Position numbers and translations under genes: made by a program. From the NCBI GenBank assembly GCA_030018435.1, contig JASEEY010000013.1, positions 1 through 32,747 of the forward strand: a stretch of DNA of 32,747 bases. The letters run 5' to 3'. This document shows positions 1 to 7,487 of this stretch, piece by piece; the first letter of the stretch is position 1; the number at the start of each line of letters is the position of its first letter. Below the pieces are notes generated by a model. That model did no database searches and had not been told where the DNA came from. It saw nothing but the letters and a program-made list of their open reading frames with translations. The stretch comes from Methanocellales archaeon. GTDB taxonomy: Archaea; Halobacteriota; UBA148; JAUWXC01.

Positions 1-2
1 AG

Positions 3-110
3 AAACTGGGGCTTGACCAGATGCCGCACTTCACCACGTTGCACAAGTTTCTCCAGAGGTTCAACTCCATCCTCTTCGACGCCGTTTCAATGGATAGACT
101 CATAAAATGA
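3..110 (+). pseudogene. Transposase remnant (DDE, IS4/IS5-like), 5' end outside window
   Basis: An open frame enters from the left edge and ends in TGA, giving 35 residues that include QMPHFTTLHKFLQRF. That wording is typical of the N-terminal part of IS4/IS5-like DDE transposases of methanogens. It stops right after DAVSMDRLIK, well before any catalytic domain could be complete, and nothing transposase-like follows in any frame. I read it as a truncated or degraded insertion-sequence remnant; the family assignment is from memory of the motif. Confidence 0.5.
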
Positions 111-337
111 GGATTGAAAGGAGGATATATAACACACTATATACCAGTATTCATAATAACTCTTGGCTAAAGAAGGGTCCTTATAAGGCTTCCAAGCCCA
201 CAGTCCACTTAGCACTCCGATATCTCTAGCGTTTTTCGCCCCATTACCTTACCTTTATTCTAGTATTCTCGTCCCATCCGAAGCTTTTCACGATATCCAT
301 GGAGAGAGTTACCATATAGCTGGATCCAACCCTCAGG
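111..337. other. Gene-free stretch
   Basis: No open frame with a coding look and no recognisable RNA was found here. It separates the transposase remnant from the promoter of the small zinc ribbon gene and may contain the rest of a decayed insertion sequence. Confidence 0.5.
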
Positions 338-428
338 CTATAAATAGATTGGGATAAACTGATATTGTAAAAGGTGCATATTCTAAACCTGCTTTAGCCG
401 TCCCTCCGACGGCTCTGTGAGGGTTATT
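338..428 (+). promoter_or_regulatory. TATA box plus leader hairpin upstream of small zinc ribbon gene
   Basis: CTATAAATAG at 338-347 is a good archaeal TATA box, predicting a start near 370 and a leader of about 60 nt. In the leader, 396-414 forms a perfect 7-bp hairpin (AGCCGTC / GACGGCT, 5-nt loop). It ends 14 nt before the ATG and just ahead of the GAGGG ribosome-binding site, so it could affect translation of the following two genes. Confidence 0.45.
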
Positions 429-593
429 ATGACAGAAGAAAGATTGGTGGATGCCGACAAGTGGAAGAGCGAAGAACTATGCCCAAACTGTGGCGCAAAA
501 CTGAGAGTCGATACCAAAAAGGTGGACCCAGATACGGGCAATCCATGTAGATACTGTCCTAAGTGCGAGTATGAAGAATACAAACATCACTGA
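429..593 (+). CDS. Small zinc-ribbon protein (54 aa)
   Basis: ATG at 429 follows a GAGGG ribosome-binding site. The 54-residue product has two knuckles, CPNCG (residues 18-22) and CRYCPKC (about 40-46), that would bind one zinc ion. The N-terminus is acidic/basic and there is no membrane segment. The protein is soluble and of unknown function. Its stop lies 6 nt before the yjbQ start, so the two genes are probably co-transcribed and translationally coupled. Confidence 0.6.
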   Translation: MTEERLVDADKWKSEELCPNCGAKLRVDTKKVDPDTGNPCRYCPKCEYEEYKHH

Positions 594-599
594 CGCGTG

Positions 600-995
600 A
601 TGGGCATGAATATAGAGGTCCAGACATCTCAGGAAACCGAACTGGTTGATATTACGCAAAGGGTAAAAGAGACCGTGGGAGGTGCCGGGATAAGGAATGG
701 TCTCTGCGTCGTCTACACGCCTCACACGACGACGGGCATCATCATCAACGAAAATGAAGCAAGACTGAGAGAAGATATATTGTCCGCGTTGGACAAAGTC
801 GTTCCCAAGGGAGCGGGCTATCAGCACGATCAAATCGATCATAATGCACACTCCCATCTTAGGGCAATCCTCTTGGGACCTAGCGCAATCATACCAATCG
901 AAAATGGCTCTCTTGCGTTAGGAACCTGGCAGAGCATTTTTCTCGTGGAGTTGGACGGTCCAAGGAAGAGGACCGTTCATGTGAGCGTACGTTAA
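600..995 (+). CDS. yjbQ: YjbQ / UPF0047 family protein
   Basis: About 131 residues covering the whole UPF0047 (YjbQ) fold. Family signatures are TPHTTTGIIINE, NAHSHLRA and GTWQSIFLVELDGPRKR. Bacterial and archaeal members are annotated as secondary thiamine-phosphate synthases; the His-rich motifs form the metal-binding active site of the trimer. The physiological role in archaea is uncertain. A GTG at 597 directly precedes the ATG at 600, and another ATG lies at 606; none has a clear ribosome-binding site, which fits coupling to the upstream zinc ribbon gene. Confidence 0.85.
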   Translation: MGMNIEVQTSQETELVDITQRVKETVGGAGIRNGLCVVYTPHTTTGIIINENEARLREDILSALDKVVPKGAGYQHDQIDHNAHSHLRAILLGPSAIIPIENGSLALGTWQSIFLVELDGPRKRTVHVSVR

Positions 996-1055
996 ACCAA
1001 TCCTGAGCGTGACCGATAAATACATTTAAGACCAAAATCAACTTTTAAAAGGTTG

Positions 1056-1285
1056 GCGGGGGTAGCCAAGTCAGGTCAATAACCTTTTTGCAAGCAAAAA
1101 GGTGGTTTCTGTTTCGTTCCAGATGGAACATCTGGAACTGCCCGCGAATCTTTGATTCGGGGCACACAGAAACAGCCTCTTTCTACGCAAGTAGAAAGTT
1201 GCTTAACCAAAAAGGATTGGCTAAAGGCGGTAGACTCAAGATCTACTCTCGCAGGAGTTCGTCGGTTCAAATCCGGCCCCCCGCA
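1056..1285 (+). tRNA. tRNA-Leu(CAA) with a 145-nt D-loop intron
   Basis: The exons form a class II tRNA-Leu. The acceptor stem pairs 1056-1062 (GCGGGGG) with 1278-1284 (CCCCCGC), followed by A1285. The anticodon arm pairs 1230-1234 with 1242-1246 around anticodon CAA at 1237-1239. There is a long variable arm (CTC/GAG) and a T-arm 1261-1277. The anticodon loop is uninterrupted. The D-arm is split after GGTCAA (1079) and resumes at AGGC (1225); joining gives GGTCAAAGGC, the normal leucine D-loop, and an 85-nt tRNA. A relaxed bulge-helix-bulge can be drawn (GTCA 1075-1078 with TGGC 1218-1221). A TATA-like stretch lies about 30 nt upstream. Confidence 0.88.
1080..1224 (+). other. tRNA-Leu intron at a non-canonical D-loop position
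   Basis: A 145-nt insert at about tRNA position 20/21. The base helix pairs CCTTTTTG (1083-1090) with CAAAAAGG. Inside, GGTTTCTGT pairs with ACAGAAAC and encloses two further hairpins (TTCCAGAT/ATCTGGAA and CGAATC/GATTCG). A separate hairpin CTTTCTAC-GCAA-GTAGAAAG follows. Several blocks are shared with the tRNA-Glu intron at 12240-12334. No open frame for an endonuclease is present. Confidence 0.8.
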
Positions 1286-1359
1286 TTTCCATAGAAAAAT
1301 CGTGTTTGGAGTAACAAAGCTATCTTTAAATATCGGAGTTGAGAATGTTATCGTGTATC

Positions 1360-1590
1360 ATGTCAATCGCTGGGTATGTGGATTACAAACAGAGAGAATT
1401 TTGTAGCGATGTTAAATGTCCGGTACAGCTAGATTTGAACGCTCAAAAACGAGAATCAGAGGAATATCAAAAAATAAGGCAAACTTGTAGAACTAATTGT
1501 AAATTTACCACATGGCAATTTCATCACTGGCTGATGGAAAAAGGCTATTTAATCGTTAGACCTGAAAATAAAGGGGTGCATATAGGAGGC
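1360..1590 (+). CDS. Small Cys4 module, in frame with and lacking a stop before lsrF
   Basis: The frame opens upstream (possible ATG at 1339 or 1360) and runs without a stop into the lsrF-like frame. The 77 residues have FC-x4-C (FCSDVKC) and C-x3-C (CRTNC) pairs, then a conserved-looking FHHWLMEKGYLIVRPE ending. They resemble stand-alone small archaeal proteins of unknown function that end near this RPE sequence. Four cysteines suggest a zinc or Fe-S site. A TATA-like TCTTTAAATA lies at about 1322. Either the small gene lost its stop codon and makes a fusion, or both products are made, because an independent ribosome-binding site precedes 1591. Confidence 0.55.
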
Positions 1591-2397
1591 ATGAATATGG
1601 ATTGGGGGATGAAAAACAGGCTTTCGCAACTGATTCAATCTGATGGTAGAGCTCTCTTTCTGCCCATAGATCATGGGTATTTCCAAGGACCCACACACAA
1701 ATTAGAAGAGCCAGGCAAAACTATTAAACCCCTCCTCCCCTACGCGGATGCGATTATGCTCACGAGGGGCATACTGCGCTCATGTGTTGATCCAGCCAAG
1801 ACGAAACCGATTATTCTCAGGGTTTCCGGTGGCACGAGCATGGCCAGAAAAGAGGAACTATCTCACGAAGGGATTACCACCTCTGTCAGAGAAGCCATCA
1901 GGCTCAATGCCAGCGCTGTATCCCTTTCTATCTTTGTGGGCAGCGAACACGAGCACGAGTCGTTGTTAAACCTATCGAACCTTGTTAACGAGTGCGAAGA
2001 GTATGGCATCCCGGTAATGGCAGTCACAGCTGTCGGAGCGGAGTTGGAGAAGCGCGAGGCACGATATCTCGCCTTATGCTGCAGGATTGCTGCCGAGTTG
2101 GGCGCACGAGTGGTAAAAACGTACTATGTTGAAGAAGGTTTTGAAAAGGTCGTTCGTGGCTGTCCGGTACCGGTCGTTATGGCAGGTGGGCCCAAAGTGG
2201 ACTCTGAGCTCGAGACCTTCGAGTTTGTTCATGATGGCATCCAGAAAGGTGCCATAGGCGTAAATTTGGGAAGAAATGTATGGCAATCGGATTACCCGGT
2301 GGCGATGATCAGAGCCATCCGTGCCATCATTCATGAAAATGCCACTCCGAAGGAGGCGCATGAGTTGTTCAACAGCATTAAAAAGGGCAAACAGTAG
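1591..2397 (+). CDS. lsrF: LsrF-type 3-hydroxy-5-phosphonooxypentane-2,4-dione thiolase / class I aldolase
   Basis: 268 residues matching the full length of the DeoC/LsrF (beta/alpha)8 family. Diagnostic pieces are DWGM near the start, PIDHGYFQGPT, LTRGILRS, VKTYYVEEGFE (active-site lysine), PVVMAGG and GRNVWQSDYPVAMIRA. LsrF transfers an acetyl group from the autoinducer-2 breakdown product to CoA. In archaea the true substrate is unproven, and related enzymes act in aromatic amino acid synthesis. ATG 1591 is chosen because AGGAGG lies directly upstream and this is where homology starts. The frame continues upstream into a Cys4 module (see 1360). The gene ends TAG-TAA. Confidence 0.85.
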   Translation: MNMDWGMKNRLSQLIQSDGRALFLPIDHGYFQGPTHKLEEPGKTIKPLLPYADAIMLTRGILRSCVDPAKTKPIILRVSGGTSMARKEELSHEGITTSVREAIRLNASAVSLSIFVGSEHEHESLLNLSNLVNECEEYGIPVMAVTAVGAELEKREARYLALCCRIAAELGARVVKTYYVEEGFEKVVRGCPVPVVMAGGPKVDSELETFEFVHDGIQKGAIGVNLGRNVWQSDYPVAMIRAIRAIIHENATPKEAHELFNSIKKGKQ

Positions 2398-2450
2398 TAA
2401 TGCACACGGAACGACCGAAGACCGCGTGCCCGAGCCCGACCACACATACT

Positions 2451-2510
2451 CTATAAAAGGCGTTTGGCGAAGGAATAATAAAGCGCAATGGCGGTACAGG
2501 TGAATCGAGC
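2451..2510 (+). promoter_or_regulatory. Promoter and ribosome-binding site of the recombinase gene
   Basis: CTATAAAAGG at 2451-2460 is a strong archaeal TATA box. AGGTGA sits about 8 nt before ATG 2511. Because recombinase and cassettes lie on the same strand, this promoter could also read into the cassette array. Confidence 0.5.
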
Positions 2511-3580
2511 ATGGCAGAGATAAAGATCAGTAAAAGTACAGACAACAGGATAAAAGTCATCTTTCCATACAACCCTTCTTACATTGCAAAATAAAAACCA
2601 TCAAAGGCTATAGGTGGCACCCAGAAGAAAAATACTGGAGTCTTCCAACTGGTGATGGTATTGTGGAAAAGCTCGCGTCAGTATTCGATGGTGAGAAGTT
2701 TGATATCGACCCTTCTCTAGAAACCCCGAAAGAAGAATTTGAATATCTGAGAAGGGAACTCGTCTCAAGAAAATACAGCCCAAAGACGATTAAGGCTTAT
2801 ATTCACTACAACAGAGACTTTCTGAGGTTTATCGAGAAGAAGCCAGAAGAAGCCGCTAATGATGACATAAAGAACTACCTGTTTCATCTTGCAGACAAGA
2901 GGGGGTTATCGGCGTCTACCCTGAACATCGCGATCAATGCGCTGAAGTTCTATTACGGTGGGGTCTTAAAGCGAAATTTTGCCTTTGAAATCAAGAGGCC
3001 GAAGAAGGACAAGAAATTGCCTGTTGTGTTAAGTCAGAAGGAAGTTGCTAAAATTCTCTCGTCTGTCGCCAACATTAAGCACAAAGCGGTCTTAATGCTT
3101 ACCTATTCAGCGGGGTTGCGGGTAAGTGAAGTAGTAAAGTTGAAAGTAGAGGACATTGATTCTCAAAGGAAATTGATTCATATTCGGGGCGCGAAAGGGA
3201 GGAAGGATAGGTACACGATACTTTCTGATGTGGCGCTGATAACATTAACAGAATATTGGAGGGAATTTGGTCGATCAAAGTGGTTATTCCCAAGCCAAGA
3301 TAAGGAGAATCACATAACAACTCGAACAGTTGAGAAGATATTCACAAATGCTTGCAAAAAGGCTAACATTAAGAAAAATGTCACAGTTCACTCGCTACGC
3401 CACAGCTTTGCAACACATTTATTGGAGAGCGGTACAGATTTGAGATACATTCAGGAGTTGTTAGGGCACGAAAGTTCAAGAACGACGGAAATTTATACTC
3501 ATGTCAGTAATAAAGACCTGGGCAAGATAAAAAGTCCTTTAGATAGTGTAGATATAAAAGAGGTGAAAATGAAGAAATAG
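2511..3580 (+). CDS. Tyrosine recombinase of the integron-like element, with a -1 frameshift near the N-terminus
   Basis: The main frame (from 2591; internal GTG at 2663) carries an SAM-like core-binding domain and a complete catalytic domain. Counting from 2663, the catalytic residues are R153 (AGLRVSE), K178/K181 (GAKGRKDR), H243 and R246 (HSLRH), H269 (GHESS) and Y278 (EIYTH). The C-terminus carries KIKSPLDSV, an SPLD ending shared with IntI proteins. The roughly 35-residue IntI-specific insertion between the lysine hairpin and the HxxR box is absent. The first 27 codons (2511-2591, with TATA and ribosome-binding site) encode RIKVIFPYNPSYIAK and hit TAA at 2592; a -1 shift at GCA-AAA gives IKTIKGYRWHPEEKYW, the expected continuation of this N-terminal arm. 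The full protein would be 356 residues. Confidence 0.85.
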
Positions 3581-3585
3581 TTCGG

Positions 3586-3601
3586 ATATAAGTAGTTATA
3601 T
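3586..3601 (+). other. attI-like recombination core
   Basis: ATATAA-GTAG-TTATAT is a 6-bp inverted repeat with a 4-nt spacer, 5 nt after the recombinase stop. It contains G3595|TTATAT, matching the G|TTRRRY-type crossover site, and marks the left end of cassette 1. The 17 nt from 3595 (GTTATATGAAATGGCGG) match the reverse complement of 4583-4599 at 16 of 17 positions. Confidence 0.65.
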
Positions 3602-3632
3602 GAAATGGCGGAAAAAATTGAGTGGTGATAAA

Positions 3633-4568
3633 ATGGGATACAAAGTCGCATTAAGTAAAATTGAGGACATAATTTCAAAAACACATTTTGCTAATGATGG
3701 CGATAGTTACGAAAGATTATATTGGACTTTTTTCAAAGAGAGATTTCCTAAGTGCGAGACTTTCTGGAGATATTTTGTAGTTCCTTTCACCAAGAGGATC
3801 GAGCTTGAAATCGAAGATCCAAATGAAAGGATTCATCCCAGAGATGGTATCTCTGAAGACATAAAAGACATTGCCTCTTTTCATTATTCGATGTTTTTAA
3901 ATCTGATATATTCCTATGATCACTTGCAGAATTTTAGGCTATCATCATTTGAAGATTTTTATACGCATTTAGGCTCTGCTTGCGATTTGGCCGAAGAGTT
4001 TCTGCTAAAAACTTATTTGCTAATCCTTGAGTGTACAGATCAAAAAAGTGAGATTTTACAGGAATTGAAGAAAGAGGATTTTCTAAAGCTGGCCGAAAAG
4101 TGGTATGACGATAATTTTTCAAAAGTTTATAGAGATTATCTTGAAAAAGGAAAACCTGCACAAATAAAACTTCCTAGCAGAAAGAACGTGTTAGATGAGT
4201 ATTTTAAAGACCAAGAAGATTGGAGGCAATACAAAAGATATAGTCAGAAGATTAGAGAATATAGAAACATTATTGTGCATGACATTCAGATAGGTAAGAT
4301 CATCAGCTTTGGTGGCATTCCGTTAGTTCCGAAGAAGGAAAAGATACAGAATTACAAGAAATGGTCTTATGCTTTTGTGGTTCAACAAGATATACAAAAA
4401 TTAAGAAATGACTTTATCAATATGAAAGAGCAAATGATCTTAGATATTGGAAGCCTTGAGATTATTCTTAATAATTTATGGGCCAAACCAATTAATGACC
4501 TAAGAAAGTTGTTCTTTGACGATAAAAATAAAATCCTTTTAAGGAAATACAATATTGACTTAATATGA
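3633..4568 (+). CDS. Cassette 1 protein: HEPN-like, unknown function
   Basis: About 311 residues, mostly alpha-helical, charged and soluble, from AT-rich DNA unlike the flanking chromosome. Near the middle (residue about 211 from this start) is EYRNIIVHD, an R-x4-H motif of the kind found in HEPN ribonucleases and HEPN-like toxins; the rest is not recognised. ATG 3633 is preferred because GGTGATAAA precedes it; ATG 3600 would lie inside the recombination site and add 11 residues. It is the only gene of the cassette and ends 25 nt before the attC-like repeat. Cassette position next to the recombinase suggests the most recently inserted cargo. HEPN assignment rests on one motif. Confidence 0.55.
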   Translation: MGYKVALSKIEDIISKTHFANDGDSYERLYWTFFKERFPKCETFWRYFVVPFTKRIELEIEDPNERIHPRDGISEDIKDIASFHYSMFLNLIYSYDHLQNFRLSSFEDFYTHLGSACDLAEEFLLKTYLLILECTDQKSEILQELKKEDFLKLAEKWYDDNFSKVYRDYLEKGKPAQIKLPSRKNVLDEYFKDQEDWRQYKRYSQKIREYRNIIVHDIQIGKIISFGGIPLVPKKEKIQNYKKWSYAFVVQQDIQKLRNDFINMKEQMILDIGSLEIILNNLWAKPINDLRKLFFDDKNKILLRKYNIDLI

Positions 4569-4592
4569 TTAAGAAGAGTATGCCGCCACTTC

Positions 4593-4681
4593 ATATAACA
4601 CAGCATAAAAGGCTCGTGCCTTACGGCACTTACCCAAATTTTTGCTTCGCAAAAACTTCTTTTATGCTGGGAACGTTATAC
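4593..4681 (+). other. attC-like site 1 (89 bp)
   Basis: The R'' box ATATAAC (4593-4599) faces R' GTTATAC (4675-4681), with crossover between G4675 and T4676. Inner arms CAGCATAAAAG (4601-4611) and CTTTTATGCTG (4659-4669) are a perfect 11-bp inverted repeat. The arm spacers are unequal, 1 nt on the left and 5 nt on the right. The centre holds two small hairpins (GTGCC/GGCAC and TTTTTGC/GCAAAAA) around CCAAATT. Confidence 0.8.
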
Positions 4682-4748
4682 GCAATTCCGCCATAGAATC
4701 TTAGGGTGAGCACACCTATGAATAAAATTCAAAAATGGAGGTAAAAAA

Positions 4749-6740
4749 ATGCAGAAGGAAATAAAATCTATGATAGAAGATGAGAGGGTATTTTACCCTC
4801 CTGAAGAGTTGAGCGAGAAGGCTTACATCGGGAGTATAGAGGAGTATGAACGGCTTTATAAGGAGTCAATAGAAGAGCCTGAAAGATTTTGGGCAAGACA
4901 GGGAGAAGAGAATATTGTGTGGTTCAAGAAGTGGGATAAGGTGTTAGAGTATGACTTTTTAAGTATTGGAGAGACTGAAAAGCCCTATGTTAAGTACTTC
5001 GAAGGCGCAAAGCTTAATGTCTCTTATAACTGTCTAGACAGGCATCTTAGCTCTGGGAGGAGAAATAAGGCTGCCATCATCTGGCAGGGAGAAAAAGAGA
5101 AGGAAAGCCGCACCATCACGTATCAACAACTGCACACCGAAGTATGTAAATTTGCCAATGTGTTAAAGAAACACGGTATACGAAAAGGAGATAAGGTAAC
5201 TATCTTTTTACCTATGATTCCGGAGTTACCTATTGCCATGCTTGCGTGCGCGAGAATTGGGGCTGTGCACTCGGTTGTTTTCTCAGCATTCAGTTCTGAA
5301 GCACTTGCAACTCGTGTAATAGACTCCAACTCCAAATTGATAATAACCACAGATGTGGGTTTCCACGGGGGACGGGTTATAGAGCTTAAAAGAAAAGTAG
5401 ATTATGCGATTAAAGAGTGTAGTTGTGTGAGAAAGGTCATTGTTTATAACTATGGTAATATGAAAGTAGATATGACACCCGGTAGAGACTTCTGGTGGCA
5501 TGAAGAAATGATAGCAGAAGATATAAAAGCTATTTGTGAGCCTGAAGAGATGGATGCAGAAGATCCGCTTTTTATCCTCTACACAAGTGGAACAACTGGT
5601 AAGCCAAAAGGAGTGGTGCATACTACAGCAGGATATCTGCTTCATGTTCACCTTAGTTTCAAATGGGTATTCGACGTAAAAGATGAGGATATCTTTTGGT
5701 GTACAGCAGACATCGGGTGGGTTACAGGGCATTCATATATCGTGTACGGACCACTATCAAATGGGGCAACATCACTTATGTACGAAGGTACTCCTACCTA
5801 CCCTAAGCCAGATAGGTTCTGGAAGATAATAGACGATTATAAAGTTAATATATTCTATACTGCCCCGACAGCTATTCGGACGTTAATGCGATTGGGAGAT
5901 GAATGGCCCAATAAGCATGATCTATCAAGCATTCGAATACTTGGAACAGTTGGTGAACCTATAAACCCAGAGGCGTGGTTGTGGTACCATAGAGTGATTG
6001 GAAAAGAGAGATGTGTGATAGTAGATACTTGGTGGCAGACAGAGAGTGGTGGGATCCTGATTACTCCTCTTCCAGGGGCTATTCCAACTAAACCGGGCTC
6101 TGCCTCAAAACCTTTTTTTGGTGTTGTGCCTGAGGTTCTAAGAGATGATGGAACGAATGCCGATGTAAATGAAGAGGGAATTCTTGTGATCAATCGTCCT
6201 TGGCTGGGAATGTTCAGATGGATGCAAGGCGACCATAAGAATCAACTTGTGAAAGAGATATATTTCTCTATGTACCCTGGCAAGTATTTTACAGGAGACG
6301 CATGTAAGATAGACCAAGATGGGTTCTATTGGCTAATGGGACGTACCGACGATGTCCTTAATGTCTCAGGTCATAGGCTCAGTACAGCTGAAGTAGAAAG
6401 TGCTTTAGTTTCTCACAAGTCAGTAGCAGAGTCCGCAGTGGTTGGCGTTCCACATGAGGTTAAGGGGCAGGGGATCTATTGCTATGTTAGCTTGAAGAAA
6501 GAATATGAGCCATCGGATATGCTTAGGAGGGAATTAATCACCCATGTGCGACAGGTAATTAGTCCAATTGCTACACCCGATAAAATACACTTTGCTGATG
6601 CCCTACCCAAAACTCGATCGGGAAAAATAATGCGTAGAATTTTAAGAAAGATAGCATCGGGAAAAATAGATGAAGTAGGCGATATAACCACCTTAGCCGA
6701 TCCATCTGTAGTGGAATCCCTTATAAAAACAAGAGTATAA
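4749..6740 (+). CDS. acs: Acetyl-CoA synthetase (AMP-forming), cassette 2
   Basis: 663 residues, the usual length for Acs, of the ANL superfamily. It activates acetate with ATP and CoA to acetyl-CoA, AMP and pyrophosphate in the cytoplasm. Visible motifs are the P-loop-like [15 protein letters not shown], the acetate/adenylate-binding [17 protein letters not shown], and the catalytic lysine in the C-terminal [14 protein letters not shown] lies 8 nt before the ATG. It shares its cassette with an acetate transporter gene 23 nt downstream, giving an acetate uptake-and-activation pair. No frameshift is seen and codons are intact. A large two-gene cassette (2.7 kb) is unusual for an integron. Confidence 0.95.
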   Translation: MQKEIKSMIEDERVFYPPEELSEKAYIGSIEEYERLYKESIEEPERFWARQGEENIVWFKKWDKVLEYDFLSIGETEKPYVKYFEGAKLNVSYNCLDRHLSSGRRNKAAIIWQGEKEKESRTITYQQLHTEVCKFANVLKKHGIRKGDKVTIFLPMIPELPIAMLACARIGAVHSVVFSAFSSEALATRVIDSNSKLIITTDVGFHGGRVIELKRKVDYAIKECSCVRKVIVYNYGNMKVDMTPGRDFWWHEEMIAEDIKAICEPEEMDAEDPLFILYTSGTTGKPKGVVHTTAGYLLHVHLSFKWVFDVKDEDIFWCTADIGWVTGHSYIVYGPLSNGATSLMYEGTPTYPKPDRFWKIIDDYKVNIFYTAPTAIRTLMRLGDEWPNKHDLSSIRILGTVGEPINPEAWLWYHRVIGKERCVIVDTWWQTESGGILITPLPGAIPTKPGSASKPFFGVVPEVLRDDGTNADVNEEGILVINRPWLGMFRWMQGDHKNQLVKEIYFSMYPGKYFTGDACKIDQDGFYWLMGRTDDVLNVSGHRLSTAEVESALVSHKSVAESAVVGVPHEVKGQGIYCYVSLKKEYEPSDMLRRELITHVRQVISPIATPDKIHFADALPKTRSGKIMRRILRKIASGKIDEVGDITTLADPSVVESLIKTRV

Positions 6741-6763
6741 AAAATTAGGATGGTGATGAAATC

Positions 6764-7282
6764 ATGCGTATGACAACTGTCTTGTTGAACTTGCACAATG
6801 CTGGCCTCTTCACATTAGGGTCTATGATATTATCTATGGGTATATTTTATGGTGGGTTAGCGCAGGTTTTTGCAGGGATAATGGAATAGAAGAAAGGCAA
6901 TACATTTGGTACAACAGCATTTACATCCTATGGTCTTTTTTGGCTCTCTTTAGTTGCTCTGGTAGTGATGCCAAAGGTAGGATGGGGCGAAGTTCCTGAG
7001 AGTTCTGCGATGGCTGCGTATCTATTTATGTGGGGCATATTCACGGCGGTTATGTTCATAGGCACATTAAAGATTGATAGGGCACTACAATTGGTATTTG
7101 GATCATTGGCGTTATTGTTCTTCTTGTTAGCTCTTGGAGATGCTACAGGTAACATCATAATAACGCGTATTGCAGGTTACGAGGGACTTATCTGCGGTTT
7201 TTCAGCAATTTATGCAGCCTTAGCTCAAGTGTTGAATGAGGTGTACGGAAAAATCATAGCTCCGATGGGGTCGGTAAAATAA
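6764..7282 (+). pseudogene. satP: Acetate transporter, GPR1/FUN34/SatP family, interrupted by an in-frame TAG
   Basis: Reading from ATG 6764 gives [14 protein letters not shown] and [12 protein letters not shown], then TAG at 6887-6889, then [18 protein letters not shown] and the rest of a six-helix SatP/YaaH protein in the same frame to 7282 (172 codons plus stop). Homologues usually have an aromatic residue at the TAG position (ME-W/Y-KKGNTFG), so a single TGG to TAG change explains it. The family moves acetate or succinate with protons across the cytoplasmic membrane. GGTGAT precedes the start. Other genes here end in TAG, so it probably is a true stop. Pyrrolysine or suppression readthrough remains possible. 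Confidence 0.85.
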
Positions 7283-7335
7283 ATTACCATTCCCATACAA
7301 GTGCTTAATTAAGTTAGAGAAGAAGGCGAAACAGC

Positions 7336-7417
7336 GTATAACACGGTGTAAAAGACTATGCTTCGCTCTATCCAAATTCGGCTTCGCCGAACTTCTTTTA
7401 CACCGAAAACGTTAGGC
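7336..7417 (+). other. attC-like site 2 (82 bp)
   Basis: R'' GTATAAC (7336-7342) and R' GTTAGGC (7411-7417), the latter a perfect GTTRRRY; crossover between G7411 and T7412. Inner arms CGGTGTAAAAG (7344-7354) and CTTTTACACCG (7395-7405) are a perfect 11-bp inverted repeat. Spacers are again 1 nt left and 5 nt right. The centre has CCAAATT and the hairpin TTCGGC-TTC-GCCGAA. R'' matches the 5' end of cassette 2, not the adjacent R', as expected for cassettes. Confidence 0.8.
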
Positions 7418-7487
7418 GAAATGCTCACTACGAGGTACAAAAACAGGAAACTAATTAATTTATCATTCAAAAAGGAGAGAATAAATA

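Noticed and set aside
477-857. Minus-strand open frame across the zinc ribbon and yjbQ genes
   Set aside because: It overlaps two better-supported genes with motifs and start signals, and has no recognisable domain.
1080-1224. Reading the tRNA-Leu insert as an integrated element or attachment duplication
   Set aside because: It has no coding content or repeat of the tRNA 3' end, folds into nested helices, and is homologous to a canonical tRNA-Glu intron.
1591-2397. Fructose-bisphosphate aldolase or ADH synthase (shikimate route)
   Set aside because: PIDHGYFQGPT, LTRGILRS and YYVEEGFE match the LsrF branch better, over the full length.
2511-3580. Calling the recombinase a bona fide IntI
   Set aside because: The SPLD ending is shared, but the IntI-specific insertion between the lysine hairpin and HxxR box is missing, and it has an extra N-terminal arm. 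It is called a tyrosine recombinase of an integron-like element instead.
6764-7282. Genome-wide TAG reassignment to pyrrolysine
   Set aside because: Several intact genes in the window end at TAG directly before the next gene's ribosome-binding site, so TAG works as a stop here.
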